This document shows, in pieces, positions 1-8,349 of a DNA stretch of 64,000 nt. Both the position numbers and the translations under genes were made by a program. The stretch covers positions 62,001-126,000 of the forward strand of contig NZ_AUKJ01000019.1 of NCBI RefSeq assembly GCF_000424685.1, read 5' to 3'. The DNA is from Methylococcus capsulatus str. Texas = ATCC 19069 (GTDB taxonomy: Bacteria > Pseudomonadota > Gammaproteobacteria > Methylococcales > Methylococcaceae). The number at the start of each line of letters is the position of its first letter. Position 1 is the stretch's first letter. The notes beneath the pieces were generated by a model, which was not told where the DNA came from, did not search any database, and saw only the letters and a program-made list of their open reading frames with translations.

Positions 1-1
1 C

Positions 2-898
2 GGCGTGTTCGAGCTCGCCGAGCGCATCCGTGCGGCCGACGCCGTGAAACCGGTCTGGGCGATCGCCGCCGACTCGGCCTTCTCGGCCGCCTACGCCATC
101 GCATGCGCCGCCTCGCATCTCGCCGTCACGCGCACCGGCGGTGTGGGCTCGGTCGGGGTCATCGCCATGCACGTCGACCAGTCGGTCCGCGACGCCCAGC
201 AGGGCTACCGCTACACGGCGATCACCGCCGGCCGGCACAAGAACGACTTTTCGCCCCACGAGCCGCTCGACCAGGAGGCGGCGGAACGCCTCCAGGCGGA
301 GGTGGATCGCCTCTACGGCCTGTTCGTCGGGCACGTGGCCGCGATGCGCGGGCTGGACCCCGACGCCGTGCGCGCCACGGAGGCCGGGATCTTCTTCGGC
401 GAGCAGGCGATAGGCAGCAGGCTCGCCGACGCCGTGGCGAGCCGCGACCAGCTGCTCGCCGTCTTCGCGACCTTCTTGAACCCGCAGGGCCGTTCGCGGA
501 ACCCGGCCCCCCGCACGCGTCCCGGTTCCGCGTACGCCAAACAGGAGAACGACCCGATGCAATCCACCGATCCGACCCCCGAAACCCCCGAGACGACGCT
601 CGTCGCCGCTGCTGCCTCCGCGGCGCCCGTGCCCGAGACGCCCGCCACCGCTGCGGACCGGCGCGAGGCCGTGGCCATCGCCGAGCTGTGCCAGCTCGGC
701 GGCTGCCCGGAGCGCACCGCCGAGTTCCTGGCCGCAGGTCTTTCGGAAACCGATGTCCGCCGCGCGCTGCTCGCCGCCCGCGCCCATGGCCCCGAGATCG
801 GCTCGGCGATCCATCCGGATGCGCATGCCGCGCACCGCGCTTCACCCGAACACAACCCGCTGATCAAGGCGGTCAAGCACCTCACCGGAAAGGAGTGA
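2..898 (+). CDS. Prophage head-maturation protease, S49/SppA-like, 5' end outside window (partial)
   Basis: This is the C-terminal part of a phage prohead protease of the S49 (signal-peptide-peptidase-like) family, which trims capsid and scaffold proteins during head assembly. The reading frame is open to the left edge, so the N-terminus is missing. The visible part starts inside the protease fold. The stretch ADSAFSAAYAIA fits the nucleophile-serine segment, and the lysine in AGRHKNDF fits the Ser-Lys dyad. From about codon 185 the protein becomes Ala/Pro-rich and low in complexity, as expected of a fused scaffold tail. It sits directly upstream of decoration and capsid genes, the lambda C-Nu3-D-E order. 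The family call is firm; the catalytic residues are inferred from family pattern. Confidence 0.88.
   Translation, partial: GVFELAERIRAADAVKPVWAIAADSAFSAAYAIACAASHLAVTRTGGVGSVGVIAMHVDQSVRDAQQGYRYTAITAGRHKNDFSPHEPLDQEAAERLQAEVDRLYGLFVGHVAAMRGLDPDAVRATEAGIFFGEQAIGSRLADAVASRDQLLAVFATFLNPQGRSRNPAPRTRPGSAYAKQENDPMQSTDPTPETPETTLVAAAASAAPVPETPATAADRREAVAIAELCQLGGCPERTAEFLAAGLSETDVRRALLAARAHGPEIGSAIHPDAHAAHRASPEHNPLIKAVKHLTGKE
557..898 (+). CDS. Nested in-frame scaffold protein (internal start within the protease gene)
   Basis: An ATG at 557 lies in the protease frame and is preceded by AGGAG at 543-547, nine bases upstream. It would give a 113-residue Ala/Pro/Glu-rich protein identical to the protease C-terminus. 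In lambda the scaffold Nu3 is made from an internal start in gene C, and this arrangement matches that design. What is seen is the ribosome site, the in-frame ATG and the change in composition at exactly this point. Separate expression is inferred. Confidence 0.6.
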   Translation: MQSTDPTPETPETTLVAAAASAAPVPETPATAADRREAVAIAELCQLGGCPERTAEFLAAGLSETDVRRALLAARAHGPEIGSAIHPDAHAAHRASPEHNPLIKAVKHLTGKE

Positions 899-901
899 AC
901 C

Positions 902-1276
902 ATGCCGACCCTAGTTGAACCGATGAACCTGGGTGACCTGCTGAAGTACGAGGCGCCCAACCTGTACTCGCGCGACCTTGCCACGGTCGCCGCCGGCCAG
1001 AACCTCGTCCTGGGCAGCGTCGTCGGCCGCGAGACCGCCACAAACAAGCTGAAGGCGCTCGACCCGGCCGCCACCGACGGCACCGAGTTGCCCGCCGGCG
1101 TGCTGATCGTCGACGCCGACGCCACCGCCGCCGACCTCGATACGGTCATCGTCGCGCGCCACGCCATCGTCGCCCGCCATGCGCTGGTCTGGCCTGCCGG
1201 CATCACGCCCGCGCAGCAGTCCGCCGCCATCGCCGCCCTCGAAGCGCGCGGCATCCTCGTTCGTGAAGGAGCCTGA
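902..1276 (+). CDS. Head decoration protein, lambda gpD-like
   Basis: This 124-residue protein resembles the lambda gpD family that caps capsid threefold sites and stabilises the expanded head. The segment near the start (NLGDLLKYE) and the following Ala/Gly/Val-rich beta pattern, with VGRETATNKLKALDPAATDG, fit the family, as does the length of roughly 110-130 residues. It starts 3 nt after the protease stop, behind the ribosome site AAGGAG that overlaps the end of that gene. Gene order protease-decoration-capsid supports the call. Confidence 0.85.
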   Translation: MPTLVEPMNLGDLLKYEAPNLYSRDLATVAAGQNLVLGSVVGRETATNKLKALDPAATDGTELPAGVLIVDADATAADLDTVIVARHAIVARHALVWPAGITPAQQSAAIAALEARGILVREGA

Positions 1277-1278
1277 CC

Positions 1279-2283
1279 ATGCAGAATCCCTTTTCCAATC
1301 CCGCCTTCTCGATGGCGAGCCTCACCGCCGCCATCAACCTGATCCCCAACCGCTACGGGCGGCTGGAGACCCTGGACCTGTTCCCGATCAAGCCGGTGCG
1401 TACCCGCCAGGTCGTGGTGGAGGAGATGCACGGCGTGCTGAACCTGCTGCCGACCCTGCCGCCCGGCTCGCCCGGCACCGTGGGCAAGCGCGGCAAGCGG
1501 GCGATGCGCGCCTTCGTCGTGCCCCACATCCCGCACGACGACGTGGTGCTGCCCGAGGAGGTCCAGGGCATCCGCAGCTTCGGGCAGGAAACCGAGACCG
1601 AGAGCGTGGCCGGCGTGCTCGCCCGCCACCTGGAGACCATGCGCAACAAGCACGCCATCACCCTGGAGCACCTGCGCATGGGGGCGCTGAAGGGCGAGAT
1701 CCTCGATGCCGATGCCACGCCGCTGGTCAATCTCTACACCGAGTTCGGCATCACGCCCAAGACCGTGAACTTCGCCCTCGGCAACGCCAACACCAACGTC
1801 AAGGGCAAGTGCGCCGAGGTGCTGCGCCACATCGAGGACAACCTCTCGGGCGAGTTCTCGACCGGCGTGCACTGCCTGTGCTCGCCCGAGTTCTTCGACG
1901 CGCTGACCGGCCACGCCAAGGTCGAGGAGGCCTACAAGAACTGGCAGCAGGGCGCGGTGCTCATCAACGATATGCGCCGCGGCTTCACCTTCGGCGGCAT
2001 CACCTTCGAGGAGTACCGCGGCCAGGCGAGCGACGCCTCCGGCACCACCCGGCGCTTCATCGCGGCGGGCGAGGCCCACGCCTTCCCGCTCGGCACCGTC
2101 GACACCTTCGCCACCTACGTCGCGCCCGCCGACTTCAACGAGACGGTCAACACCCTGGGCCTGCCGCTCTACGCCAAGCAGGAGCCGCGCAAGTTCGACC
2201 GCGGCACCGACCTGCACACCCAGAGCAACCCGCTGCCCATGTGCCATCGGCCCGGTGTGCTGGTGAAGCTGACGGCAGCGTGA
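1279..2283 (+). CDS. Major capsid protein, lambda gpE family
   Basis: This 334-residue protein forms the phage head shell. Length and text match the phage capsid E family: an N-terminal NPFSNPAFSMASLTAAIN, a central charged region and a C-terminal LYAKQEPRKFDRGTDLHTQSNPLP, which is characteristic of gpE relatives. It begins 2 nt after the decoration gene behind GAAGGAG, and its stop overlaps the ATG of the next gene (TGATG). It is likely one of the most highly made products of the late operon. Confidence 0.92.
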   Translation: MQNPFSNPAFSMASLTAAINLIPNRYGRLETLDLFPIKPVRTRQVVVEEMHGVLNLLPTLPPGSPGTVGKRGKRAMRAFVVPHIPHDDVVLPEEVQGIRSFGQETETESVAGVLARHLETMRNKHAITLEHLRMGALKGEILDADATPLVNLYTEFGITPKTVNFALGNANTNVKGKCAEVLRHIEDNLSGEFSTGVHCLCSPEFFDALTGHAKVEEAYKNWQQGAVLINDMRRGFTFGGITFEEYRGQASDASGTTRRFIAAGEAHAFPLGTVDTFATYVAPADFNETVNTLGLPLYAKQEPRKFDRGTDLHTQSNPLPMCHRPGVLVKLTAA

Positions 2284-2564
2284 TGGCGCAGGTGACGGAT
2301 CTCTACGAGGCCGCCGGCCGCGCCGGGCTGCTCACCGACGTCATGGTGGGTTCGCTCACGGTGCAGTGCGTCTTCAGCGCCCCGGATGAGCTGGCGCTCG
2401 ATGGGCTCGCACTGAACCGCGACTACCACCTCGAGTACCCGAGCGCCTGGCTCACCCTCGCCGCCGGCGACACGGTGGAGATCGCGGGAAGCCCGTATCG
2501 GGTGCGCGAGGTCCGCCAGCTGCGCGACGGCTCCGAGATGCAGGCCAAGCTGACCCGGCTATGA
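2283..2564 (+). CDS. Phage head-tail joining protein (small)
   Basis: This 93-residue protein begins at the ATG overlapping the capsid stop by one base. It has a beta-rich composition, ending VEIAGSPYRVREVRQLRDGSE, a pattern common in head-tail connector proteins where a short barrel carries an edge loop. Position between capsid and tail genes is the main evidence. Its stop overlaps the next start by 4 nt (ATGA), so the two are probably translationally coupled. The exact family is not certain. Confidence 0.6.
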   Translation: MAQVTDLYEAAGRAGLLTDVMVGSLTVQCVFSAPDELALDGLALNRDYHLEYPSAWLTLAAGDTVEIAGSPYRVREVRQLRDGSEMQAKLTRL

Positions 2565-2989
2565 CGCCCTCCGTCCGCGAGCGCCTGATCCGGGCGGTCG
2601 TGGCGCGCATCGGTTCCGCGATCGCACCGACGCCGCTGCATCGCCAGCCGACCGTGCCGCTCCCGCGCGAGGCGAGCCCCGCGCTCCTGCTGTTCATCGA
2701 AGGCGATCAGGTCCTCGCGCAGGCGAACGACCGGCTCGACCGCGCCCTGACGCTGAGGCTGGTCGCGCTCGCGCGCGAAGGCGACGCCTTCGACGTGGCC
2801 GACGCGATCATCGTCGCGGCGCACGGCGCGTTGATGGCCGAGCCGAGCCTCGGCGGGCTGGCTCTGGGCGTGCGCGAGATCGACTGCGAGTGGGACACGG
2901 AGGACGCCGACAGCCAAGCCCTGGCCGTGCCCGCGCGCTACGAGATCCGCTACCGCACCCTGGCCTCCGACCTCACCCAAAAAGGATAG
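2561..2989 (+). CDS. Putative tail terminator / minor head-tail protein
   Basis: This 142-residue protein has an N-terminal helix (VRERLIRAVVARIGSAI) followed by alternating strands and a conserved-looking acidic end (DCEWDTEDADSQALAVPARYEIRYRT). This layout and position match tail terminator proteins that cap the tail tube and join it to the head. It overlaps the preceding gene by 4 nt. No catalytic residues are expected. The function is inferred from position and general fold pattern, not from a recognised signature. Confidence 0.5.
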   Translation: MTPSVRERLIRAVVARIGSAIAPTPLHRQPTVPLPREASPALLLFIEGDQVLAQANDRLDRALTLRLVALAREGDAFDVADAIIVAAHGALMAEPSLGGLALGVREIDCEWDTEDADSQALAVPARYEIRYRTLASDLTQKG

Positions 2990-2994
2990 TCACC

Positions 2995-3162
2995 ATGCAC
3001 ATCGAACTGATCGAACCGCACACCCACGCCGGCCGACTCCACGCCCCCGGTGAGATCCTCGATCTCGACGAGGCAGCGGCCCAATGGCTGATCGAGCGCG
3101 GAGCCGCACGGCCGGCCGACCCCCAACCCCAGACCCAGATCAAGACCCGTAAAGGAGACTGA
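2995..3162 (+). CDS. Small phage protein of unknown function (55 aa)
   Basis: A short reading frame of 55 codons starts at ATG 2995 behind AAAGGA and stops two bases before the tail-tube gene. The product reads IELIEPHTHAGRLHAPGEILDLDEAAAQWLIERGAA, then a Pro/Gln tail. Short proteins with the pattern HxHxGxxxxxGxxxxxxxxxAxWLIxxGAA are common between connector and tail-tube genes of such prophages. They carry no known activity. Its good ribosome site and tight packing argue that it is real. Confidence 0.65.
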   Translation: MHIELIEPHTHAGRLHAPGEILDLDEAAAQWLIERGAARPADPQPQTQIKTRKGD

Positions 3163-3164
3163 CC

Positions 3165-3917
3165 ATGCCGTACTTTTCCGGACAGGGGCGCGTCTACATC
3201 GGCGCCCGCGACGCACTTGGCAACCCGCAGGGGCTCGCCTACGTGGGCAACGTGCCCGAACTCAAGGTCTCCCTCTCGGTGGAGACCCTGGAGCACCAGG
3301 AGTCGGTGAGCGGTCAGCGCCTCACCGATCTGCAGCTCATCAAGACCAAGAAGGGCGAGTTCGCCTGCACCCTGGAGGAGCTCATCGCGACCAACCTGGC
3401 GCTCGCCCTCTACGGCGCCACCACCGCCCAGACCCCGGGCACGGTCACCGCGGAGGCGCTGCCGAACCCGGTCACCCCCGGCAGCCTCTACCTGCTCGCC
3501 AAGCAGGACGTCTCCTCGGTGGTGGTGAAGGACTCCAGCGCCACCCCCAAGACCCTGCCGGCCGCGCAGTACTCGGTGAACGCCAAGCACGGCTCGCTGG
3601 TGATCCTCGACGCCACCACCGGTGGACCCTACGTCGAGCCCTTCAAGGTCGACTACGCCTACGGCACGGCCTCGGTCACCGCGATGTTCACCCAGCCGCT
3701 GCCAGAGCGCTGGGTGCGCTTCGAGGGGCTCAACACCGCCGACGGCAACCGCGAGGTGGTGATCGACCTCTACCGCGTGGCCATCAACCCGGCCAAGGAG
3801 CTCTCGGTCATCACCGACGAGTTGCTGAAGTTCGAGCTCTCGGGCCAGGTGCTCGCGGACACGCTCAAGCCCGCCGCCGGCGACCTCGGCCAGTTCGGCC
3901 GCATCGTGCTGCTGTGA
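3165..3917 (+). CDS. Major tail tube protein
   Basis: This 250-residue protein should polymerise into the tail tube. Evidence is its start (PYFSGQGRVYIGARDALGNP), typical of tail tube proteins that open with a beta hairpin, its length, and its place just upstream of the frameshifting chaperone pair and tape measure. A ribosome site AAAGGAGA lies before the ATG. The middle part (PGSLYLLAKQDVSSVVVKD and following) resembles an inserted immunoglobulin-like domain. No cysteine or enzyme motif is seen, as expected for a structural subunit. Confidence 0.82.
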   Translation: MPYFSGQGRVYIGARDALGNPQGLAYVGNVPELKVSLSVETLEHQESVSGQRLTDLQLIKTKKGEFACTLEELIATNLALALYGATTAQTPGTVTAEALPNPVTPGSLYLLAKQDVSSVVVKDSSATPKTLPAAQYSVNAKHGSLVILDATTGGPYVEPFKVDYAYGTASVTAMFTQPLPERWVRFEGLNTADGNREVVIDLYRVAINPAKELSVITDELLKFELSGQVLADTLKPAAGDLGQFGRIVLL

Positions 3918-3928
3918 GGGGGATGACG

Positions 3929-4318
3929 ATGAGTGCTTCCGATCTGGATGTTCTCGTGCCGCAGCCTCAAGTTGTGGATCTGGCCGGCCAACGCCTCGCG
4001 ATCAGCCCGCTGGTGCTCGGCGAGCTGCCGGCGATGCTCAAGGCCGTGCAGCCCTTCGCGCAACGACTGGCGGACGAACCGGACTGGCTCGCCTTGCTCT
4101 CGGACCACGGCGATGCGTTGCTCTCCGGGTTGGCGATCGCCAGCCGCCAACCGCGCGAGTGGGTGGACGCGCTGGCCCTCGACGATGCGATCACCCTGGC
4201 GGCGACCGTGTTCGAGGTGAACGCGGATTTTTTCGTGCGCCGGATCGCGCCGAAAGTGGGCGATCTGGCGCAGCGTCTGAACGGCCGTTTGGCTGGGCTG
4301 ACGCCATCGCCCGCCTGA
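3929..4318 (+). CDS. Tail assembly chaperone, short (gpG-like) form
   Basis: This is the unshifted product of the tail-assembly chaperone gene. It is a mostly helical acidic protein that binds the tape measure while the tail tube forms. In-frame candidates are GTG 3914, ATG 3923 and ATG 3929. ATG 3929 is chosen because GAGGGGG at 3916-3922 stands 6 nt upstream of it. The product has about 129 residues and ends NGRLAGLTPSPA. A slippery heptamer inside the gene lets some ribosomes enter the -1 frame. Confidence 0.75.
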   Translation: MSASDLDVLVPQPQVVDLAGQRLAISPLVLGELPAMLKAVQPFAQRLADEPDWLALLSDHGDALLSGLAIASRQPREWVDALALDDAITLAATVFEVNADFFVRRIAPKVGDLAQRLNGRLAGLTPSPA

Positions 4319-4530
4319 TTCGGGGCGGTCACCGCTACCCGGACATCCTCGGCTACACGTTGGGCCAGCTGAACGCCTTCCTCGCCGCCGATCGCCGCCT
4401 CGAACACGAACGGCTCGCCACCCGGCTTGCCGTCATGACCGCTGCCGCCCAGGGCAGTCGCGACGGCATCCGTGAGCTCCAGGCCGAACTCCATCGAGGC
4501 ATGCGTGATGAAGATCGATCTGGTCGCTGA
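3929..4530 (+). CDS. Tail assembly chaperone, -1 frameshift fusion (gpGT-like) form
   Basis: Slipping back one base at 4228-4234 joins the chaperone N-terminus (through VNADFF) to the overlapping frame reading RAPDRAESGRSGAASERPFGWADAIARLIRGGHRYPDILGYTLGQ in successive blocks, which runs to a stop at 4530. The second part has a helical, non-random composition and no good start codon of its own, so it is best explained as the T-like extension. In lambda and many long-tailed phages the fused form recruits tail tube subunits to the tape measure. The fusion is inferred from the slip site, frame geometry and gene position. Confidence 0.75.
4228..4234 (+). promoter_or_regulatory. Programmed -1 ribosomal frameshift site T_TTT_TTC
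   Basis: The heptamer TTTTTTC is placed so that the zero-frame codons are TTT and TTC, exactly the X_XXY_YYZ arrangement. A -1 slip gives TTT-TTT and continues with CGT in the extension frame. It lies in a tail chaperone gene upstream of a tape measure gene, the position where phages conserve such slips. Confidence 0.78.
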
Positions 4531-5155
4531 CGGTTTGCTGGATCGGCGGCGCTTCAGCGCCTGGCAGGGCGACACCCGCAAGGCGATCCACACCGCCGTG
4601 GCCCGCGCGATGCGCGACACCGGCAAGGCGATGGCCGAGCGGGCGCGGGGCGAAATGCGCGCCGGTTTCAAGGTCGTGAAGCCGAAGTTCCTCCGCTCGA
4701 TGCACGCCAAGGTGTTCGACCGCAAGGCCGAGGAATTCCCGGCCCTCTACATCGGCTCGAAAGTGCCCTGGCTGGGTATCCACGAACAGGGCGGAACGAT
4801 CCGGGGGCGGATGCTCATCCCGCTGCTGCCGCAGCACCGGCGCATCGGGCGCAAGGCGTTCGCCCGGGTGATCGATGCCTTGATGCGCTCCGGCAATGCC
4901 TTCTTCATCGAAAAGAACGGCCGGCAGATCCTGATGGCCGAGAACATCGCCGAGAACGCCCGGCCGCTCGCGCGCTTTCGCCGTGCCGAGCGGGAGCGCA
5001 CCGGCGCCAAGCGCGTGCGGCGCGGCCAGGAGATTCCCATCGCCGTGCTCGTGCGACGCGTGAGCTTGAGAAAACGGTTCGACCTCGCCCGCTCAGTGCG
5101 AGGCGATCTTCCCCGCCTGACGGCGGCCATCCGTAAAGCAATGTCGAAGGTTTGA
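4508..5155 (+). CDS. Phage minor tail protein (DUF6441-like)
   Basis: This 215-residue basic protein starts at ATG 4508 with GAGG 4495-4498 upstream. The start lies inside the end of the chaperone fusion frame. It has a helical start with DTRKAIHTAVARAMRDTGKAMAERARGEM and the segment LYIGSKVPWLGIHEQGGTIRGRMLIPLLP. The IHExGG pattern is often seen in gp10/gpZ-like tail completion proteins and DUF6441 members. Position just before the tape measure fits a tail-completion role. Family assignment is tentative. Confidence 0.6.
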   Translation: MKIDLVADGLLDRRRFSAWQGDTRKAIHTAVARAMRDTGKAMAERARGEMRAGFKVVKPKFLRSMHAKVFDRKAEEFPALYIGSKVPWLGIHEQGGTIRGRMLIPLLPQHRRIGRKAFARVIDALMRSGNAFFIEKNGRQILMAENIAENARPLARFRRAERERTGAKRVRRGQEIPIAVLVRRVSLRKRFDLARSVRGDLPRLTAAIRKAMSKV

Positions 5156-5157
5156 AC

Positions 5158-8100
5158 GTGGCCGGTAACCGTGCCCAGATCCTCATCACCGCCGTCGATG
5201 AGACGCGACGGGCCTTCCAGTCCGTACAGGGAAATCTCACCCGCCTGCGCGGCGAAGCCGCCCAGGTCGGAGAAGTGCTCTCCCGCATCGGCGGCGCGAT
5301 CGGCATCGGGCTGGGGGTGCGCGAACTGGTCGAGGTCGCCGACCAGTACAAGAACCTGCAGGCGCGCCTCAAGCTCGCGGTCACCTCGCAAGAGGAGTTC
5401 AACCGCGCCGACGCGGCCCTCTTCGAGATCGCCCAGAAAAACCGCGCGCCCCTGGCAGAGACCGTCACGCTCTATGCGCGGCTCGCACCCTCGGTGCAGG
5501 CGTTGGGGCGTTCGCAGGCGGACGTGCTGGCGGCTACCGATGCCATCGGTCAGGCCGTGTCGCTCTCCGGCGCATCCAGCGACGCGGCGGCAGGTGCCTT
5601 GCTGCAGCTGGGGCAGGCCTTCGCCTCGGGCCAGCTGCGCGGTGAGGAGTTCAATTCCGTCATCGAGCAGACGCCGCGCCTGGCGCAGGCCATCGCCGAC
5701 GGCATGGGCGTGCCGCTCGGCTCACTGCGGGCCCTGGCCCAGGAAGGCAAGATCACCTCGAAGGCCGTGCTCGACGTCCTGCTCAAGGAGCGGACGCGCC
5801 TCGCCGAGGAGTACGCGAGCCTCCCCGATACGGTGTCGGGTGCGCTCACCCGCCTCAGGAACGCCTTCCAGCGAGCCTTCGGCGAACGCGACGCGAGCTC
5901 GGGTCTGACGGCGGGACTGGCGCAGGCGATCCAGTTCGTCGCCGGGCATCTCGAGCTGTTGATCGACTTGGCCGGTGTCGTGCTGGTCGCCGCCTTCGGG
6001 CGGATGGCAGGCGCCTTCGCGACCAGTGTTGCTGCCGCCCGGGCGGAAGCGGCCGCGCGCCTGGCCAACCTGCGCACGCTGGAAGCCGAGGCGCTCGCTC
6101 GGGTGCGGCTCGCCGATGCCGCCTTGGCTCAGGCACGTGCACAAGGGCTTGCCACCAGCGCGCTGGTCGCGGATGCGGCCAAGGCCCAGCTGCAAGCCAC
6201 CGCTGCTTCCGGTGCCGTGGCTCAGGCAGTAGCGTCCACGTCCCTGCTCGGTCGCGCCGCGGGTCTGTTGCGCGGGGTGCTCGCGCTCCTGGGCGGGCCC
6301 ATCGGCGTCATCGTGACCGCCGCGGGGCTGCTCGCGGGCGCACTCTATTCGGCGCGCGACGCCGTGGTCGAGTTCGGCGGCAGGACCGCCTCGTTCAAGC
6401 AGATCGTCGCCGCCGCCTGGGACCTGGTCGTCGAGAAGGTCGGCGAAGTCGTCAGCGCCTTAGGAAGGCTGGTCGGTATCAACGACCTGTCCTGGGCCCG
6501 CGTGCGCGCGGCGATGGTCGGCGCGGTGAACGCCGTCGGCACGGCGGTCCGCGCGATGGTGAACGTCGTCATCGGCACGTTCAACGCCATCGGCAGCGTC
6601 GTGGGCATCACGGCCGCCTTCCTGGTCGAGCGCTTTCGTAGCGCCTTTTCCGACATCGGAGAGCTGGCGAAGGCCTTGGGCCAGGACGTGGCAGCGGCCT
6701 TCAGCGGCGACTTTTCGATGCAGGCGCTGCGCGCAGCACTCAGCCGCCAGCTCGGTGAGGTGCGGGATTTCGGAAAGGAACTGGCGGGAACGGTTCGAGA
6801 CGCCCTCACCCGCGACTACGTTGGGGAGGCTGCGCAAGCCATCGCCCGGCGAGTCCGCCCCGAATCAACCCAGCCGGGCGTCTTCGGCCGTCCGCAACCA
6901 CCGGCCAAGCCGACATCCGACAAGGGGGGCGAAACAGCGAAGCTCGCCCTCGTTCAGGCCCAGGCCGAGGCCGAATTCAAGCTCCTCAAGGACGCGTTCG
7001 ATCGCCAGGCGCGGGCGCTGGACGCATCTCTCGAAGACCGGCTGATCTCGCTCAAGGACTACTACGCTGCCAAGACCCGGATCGAACAGCAGGAGATCGA
7101 TGCGGAGATCCGGCGCGTGCAGGTCTCGCTCGCGGAGCAGCAGCGCCTGCAAAAGACCGGCAAGGACGAACCGGCACGCCTCAAGGCGAAAGCCGAGGTC
7201 GCCAAGCTCGAAGCAGAGCTCACCGTCCTCAACAACAAGCGCGCGGATGTCGAGGTCGCCAATGCCCGCAAGGCCGCCCAGGCCGAGCGCGAGCTGCGCG
7301 AGGAGCTTGCCAAGGTGCGCGACGAACTGCTCGACCTCACCGGGGCGGCGACCAGCCAGGATCGACGCGCGGCGATCGAGCGACAGTACCAGACCCTGAT
7401 CGAGCGGCTGCGTGCCGAGGGCGACACCGAAGGCGCGGCCACGGTCGGGCGCCTCATCGACGTCAAATCGGCGGCCGCCGATCTCGCCGACTACGAGCGC
7501 CAATTCAACGACGCGCTCGCCCGGATGCGTGCATCCGAGGAGTCGATCAACCTGCAGCGTCAGTCGGGGCTGCTCACCGAATCCCAGGCACGAAGCCAAA
7601 TCCTTGCGCTGCATCGCCAGACTGGCGAATCGCTCGATGCGCTCCAGCCGCAGTTGGAGGCCGCCGCCGCGGCCATTGGCCCGGAGGCCGTCGCCCGGGT
7701 ACAGACCTGGAAGAACGAGATCGCACAGGTGAAGCTCGTGGTGGACGACGTGGCGGTCGCCGTCGACGGGGCGGTGCAGGACGGCTTCGCGCAGATGTTC
7801 GAGGCCATCGGCAGCGGCGCCAAATCGGCCAAGGACGCCTTCGCCGACTTCGCCCGCTCGGTGCTGGCCGCCATCAACCGCATCGCCTCGCAGAAGCTCG
7901 CTGAGGCGCTGTTCGGCAGCCTGTTCGGAGGCGGCGGCGCGGGCGGTGGAAGCCTCGGATCGCTGGTCTCGTCGTTGTTCCAGGGCTTCGCCGGCGGCGG
8001 CTACGTCACCGGTCCGGGCACCTCCACCAGCGACTCGATCCCGGCACGGCTCTCCGCCGGCGAGTACGTGCTCAACGCCGCCGCCGTGAAGCGCGTGGGC

Positions 8101-8349
8101 GTGGCGTTCCTGGAGGCGATCAACGGCATCGAAGGCGGACCGCGCATCCAGGGGCCCCGGCTCGCCTTCGCCGCCGGCGGGCTGGTGCCCGAGACGCCGC
8201 CCCCGCAACCCCAGGGCCAGGGCGTGCGCATCGTCAACGTGATCGACCCGGCGATGGCCGCCGACTACCTCAACTCGTCCGCGGGCGAGAAGACCATCCT
8301 CAACATCCTGCAACGCAATGCGGGAGCCGTCAGACAGGTGCTTGCGTAA
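5158..8349 (+). CDS. Tail tape measure protein
   Basis: This 1063-residue protein sets tail length and later helps DNA entry. It starts at GTG 5158, 7 nt after GAAGG; an upstream TTG at 5152 is too close to that site. The N-terminal 230 residues carry the tape-measure signature region (VADQYKNLQARLKLAV ... AVSLSGASSDAAAGALLQLGQAFASGQLRGEEF). Hydrophobic stretches follow around residues 365-400 and 440-490. A long Glu/Arg/Ala coiled-coil runs from about 590 to 760. A Gly-rich region and the segment FAGGGYVTGPGTSTSDSIPARLSAGEYVLNA close the protein; that segment is a hallmark of tape measure C-termini. Confidence 0.93.
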   Translation: MAGNRAQILITAVDETRRAFQSVQGNLTRLRGEAAQVGEVLSRIGGAIGIGLGVRELVEVADQYKNLQARLKLAVTSQEEFNRADAALFEIAQKNRAPLAETVTLYARLAPSVQALGRSQADVLAATDAIGQAVSLSGASSDAAAGALLQLGQAFASGQLRGEEFNSVIEQTPRLAQAIADGMGVPLGSLRALAQEGKITSKAVLDVLLKERTRLAEEYASLPDTVSGALTRLRNAFQRAFGERDASSGLTAGLAQAIQFVAGHLELLIDLAGVVLVAAFGRMAGAFATSVAAARAEAAARLANLRTLEAEALARVRLADAALAQARAQGLATSALVADAAKAQLQATAASGAVAQAVASTSLLGRAAGLLRGVLALLGGPIGVIVTAAGLLAGALYSARDAVVEFGGRTASFKQIVAAAWDLVVEKVGEVVSALGRLVGINDLSWARVRAAMVGAVNAVGTAVRAMVNVVIGTFNAIGSVVGITAAFLVERFRSAFSDIGELAKALGQDVAAAFSGDFSMQALRAALSRQLGEVRDFGKELAGTVRDALTRDYVGEAAQAIARRVRPESTQPGVFGRPQPPAKPTSDKGGETAKLALVQAQAEAEFKLLKDAFDRQARALDASLEDRLISLKDYYAAKTRIEQQEIDAEIRRVQVSLAEQQRLQKTGKDEPARLKAKAEVAKLEAELTVLNNKRADVEVANARKAAQAERELREELAKVRDELLDLTGAATSQDRRAAIERQYQTLIERLRAEGDTEGAATVGRLIDVKSAAADLADYERQFNDALARMRASEESINLQRQSGLLTESQARSQILALHRQTGESLDALQPQLEAAAAAIGPEAVARVQTWKNEIAQVKLVVDDVAVAVDGAVQDGFAQMFEAIGSGAKSAKDAFADFARSVLAAINRIASQKLAEALFGSLFGGGGAGGGSLGSLVSSLFQGFAGGGYVTGPGTSTSDSIPARLSAGEYVLNAAAVKRVGVAFLEAINGIEGGPRIQGPRLAFAAGGLVPETPPPQPQGQGVRIVNVIDPAMAADYLNSSAGEKTILNILQRNAGAVRQVLA

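Noticed and set aside
313-2247. Long minus-strand open frame opposite the capsid genes
   Set aside because: It is the antisense of well-supported protease, decoration and capsid genes; its Ala/Gly/Val/His-rich text is typical of high-GC shadow frames.
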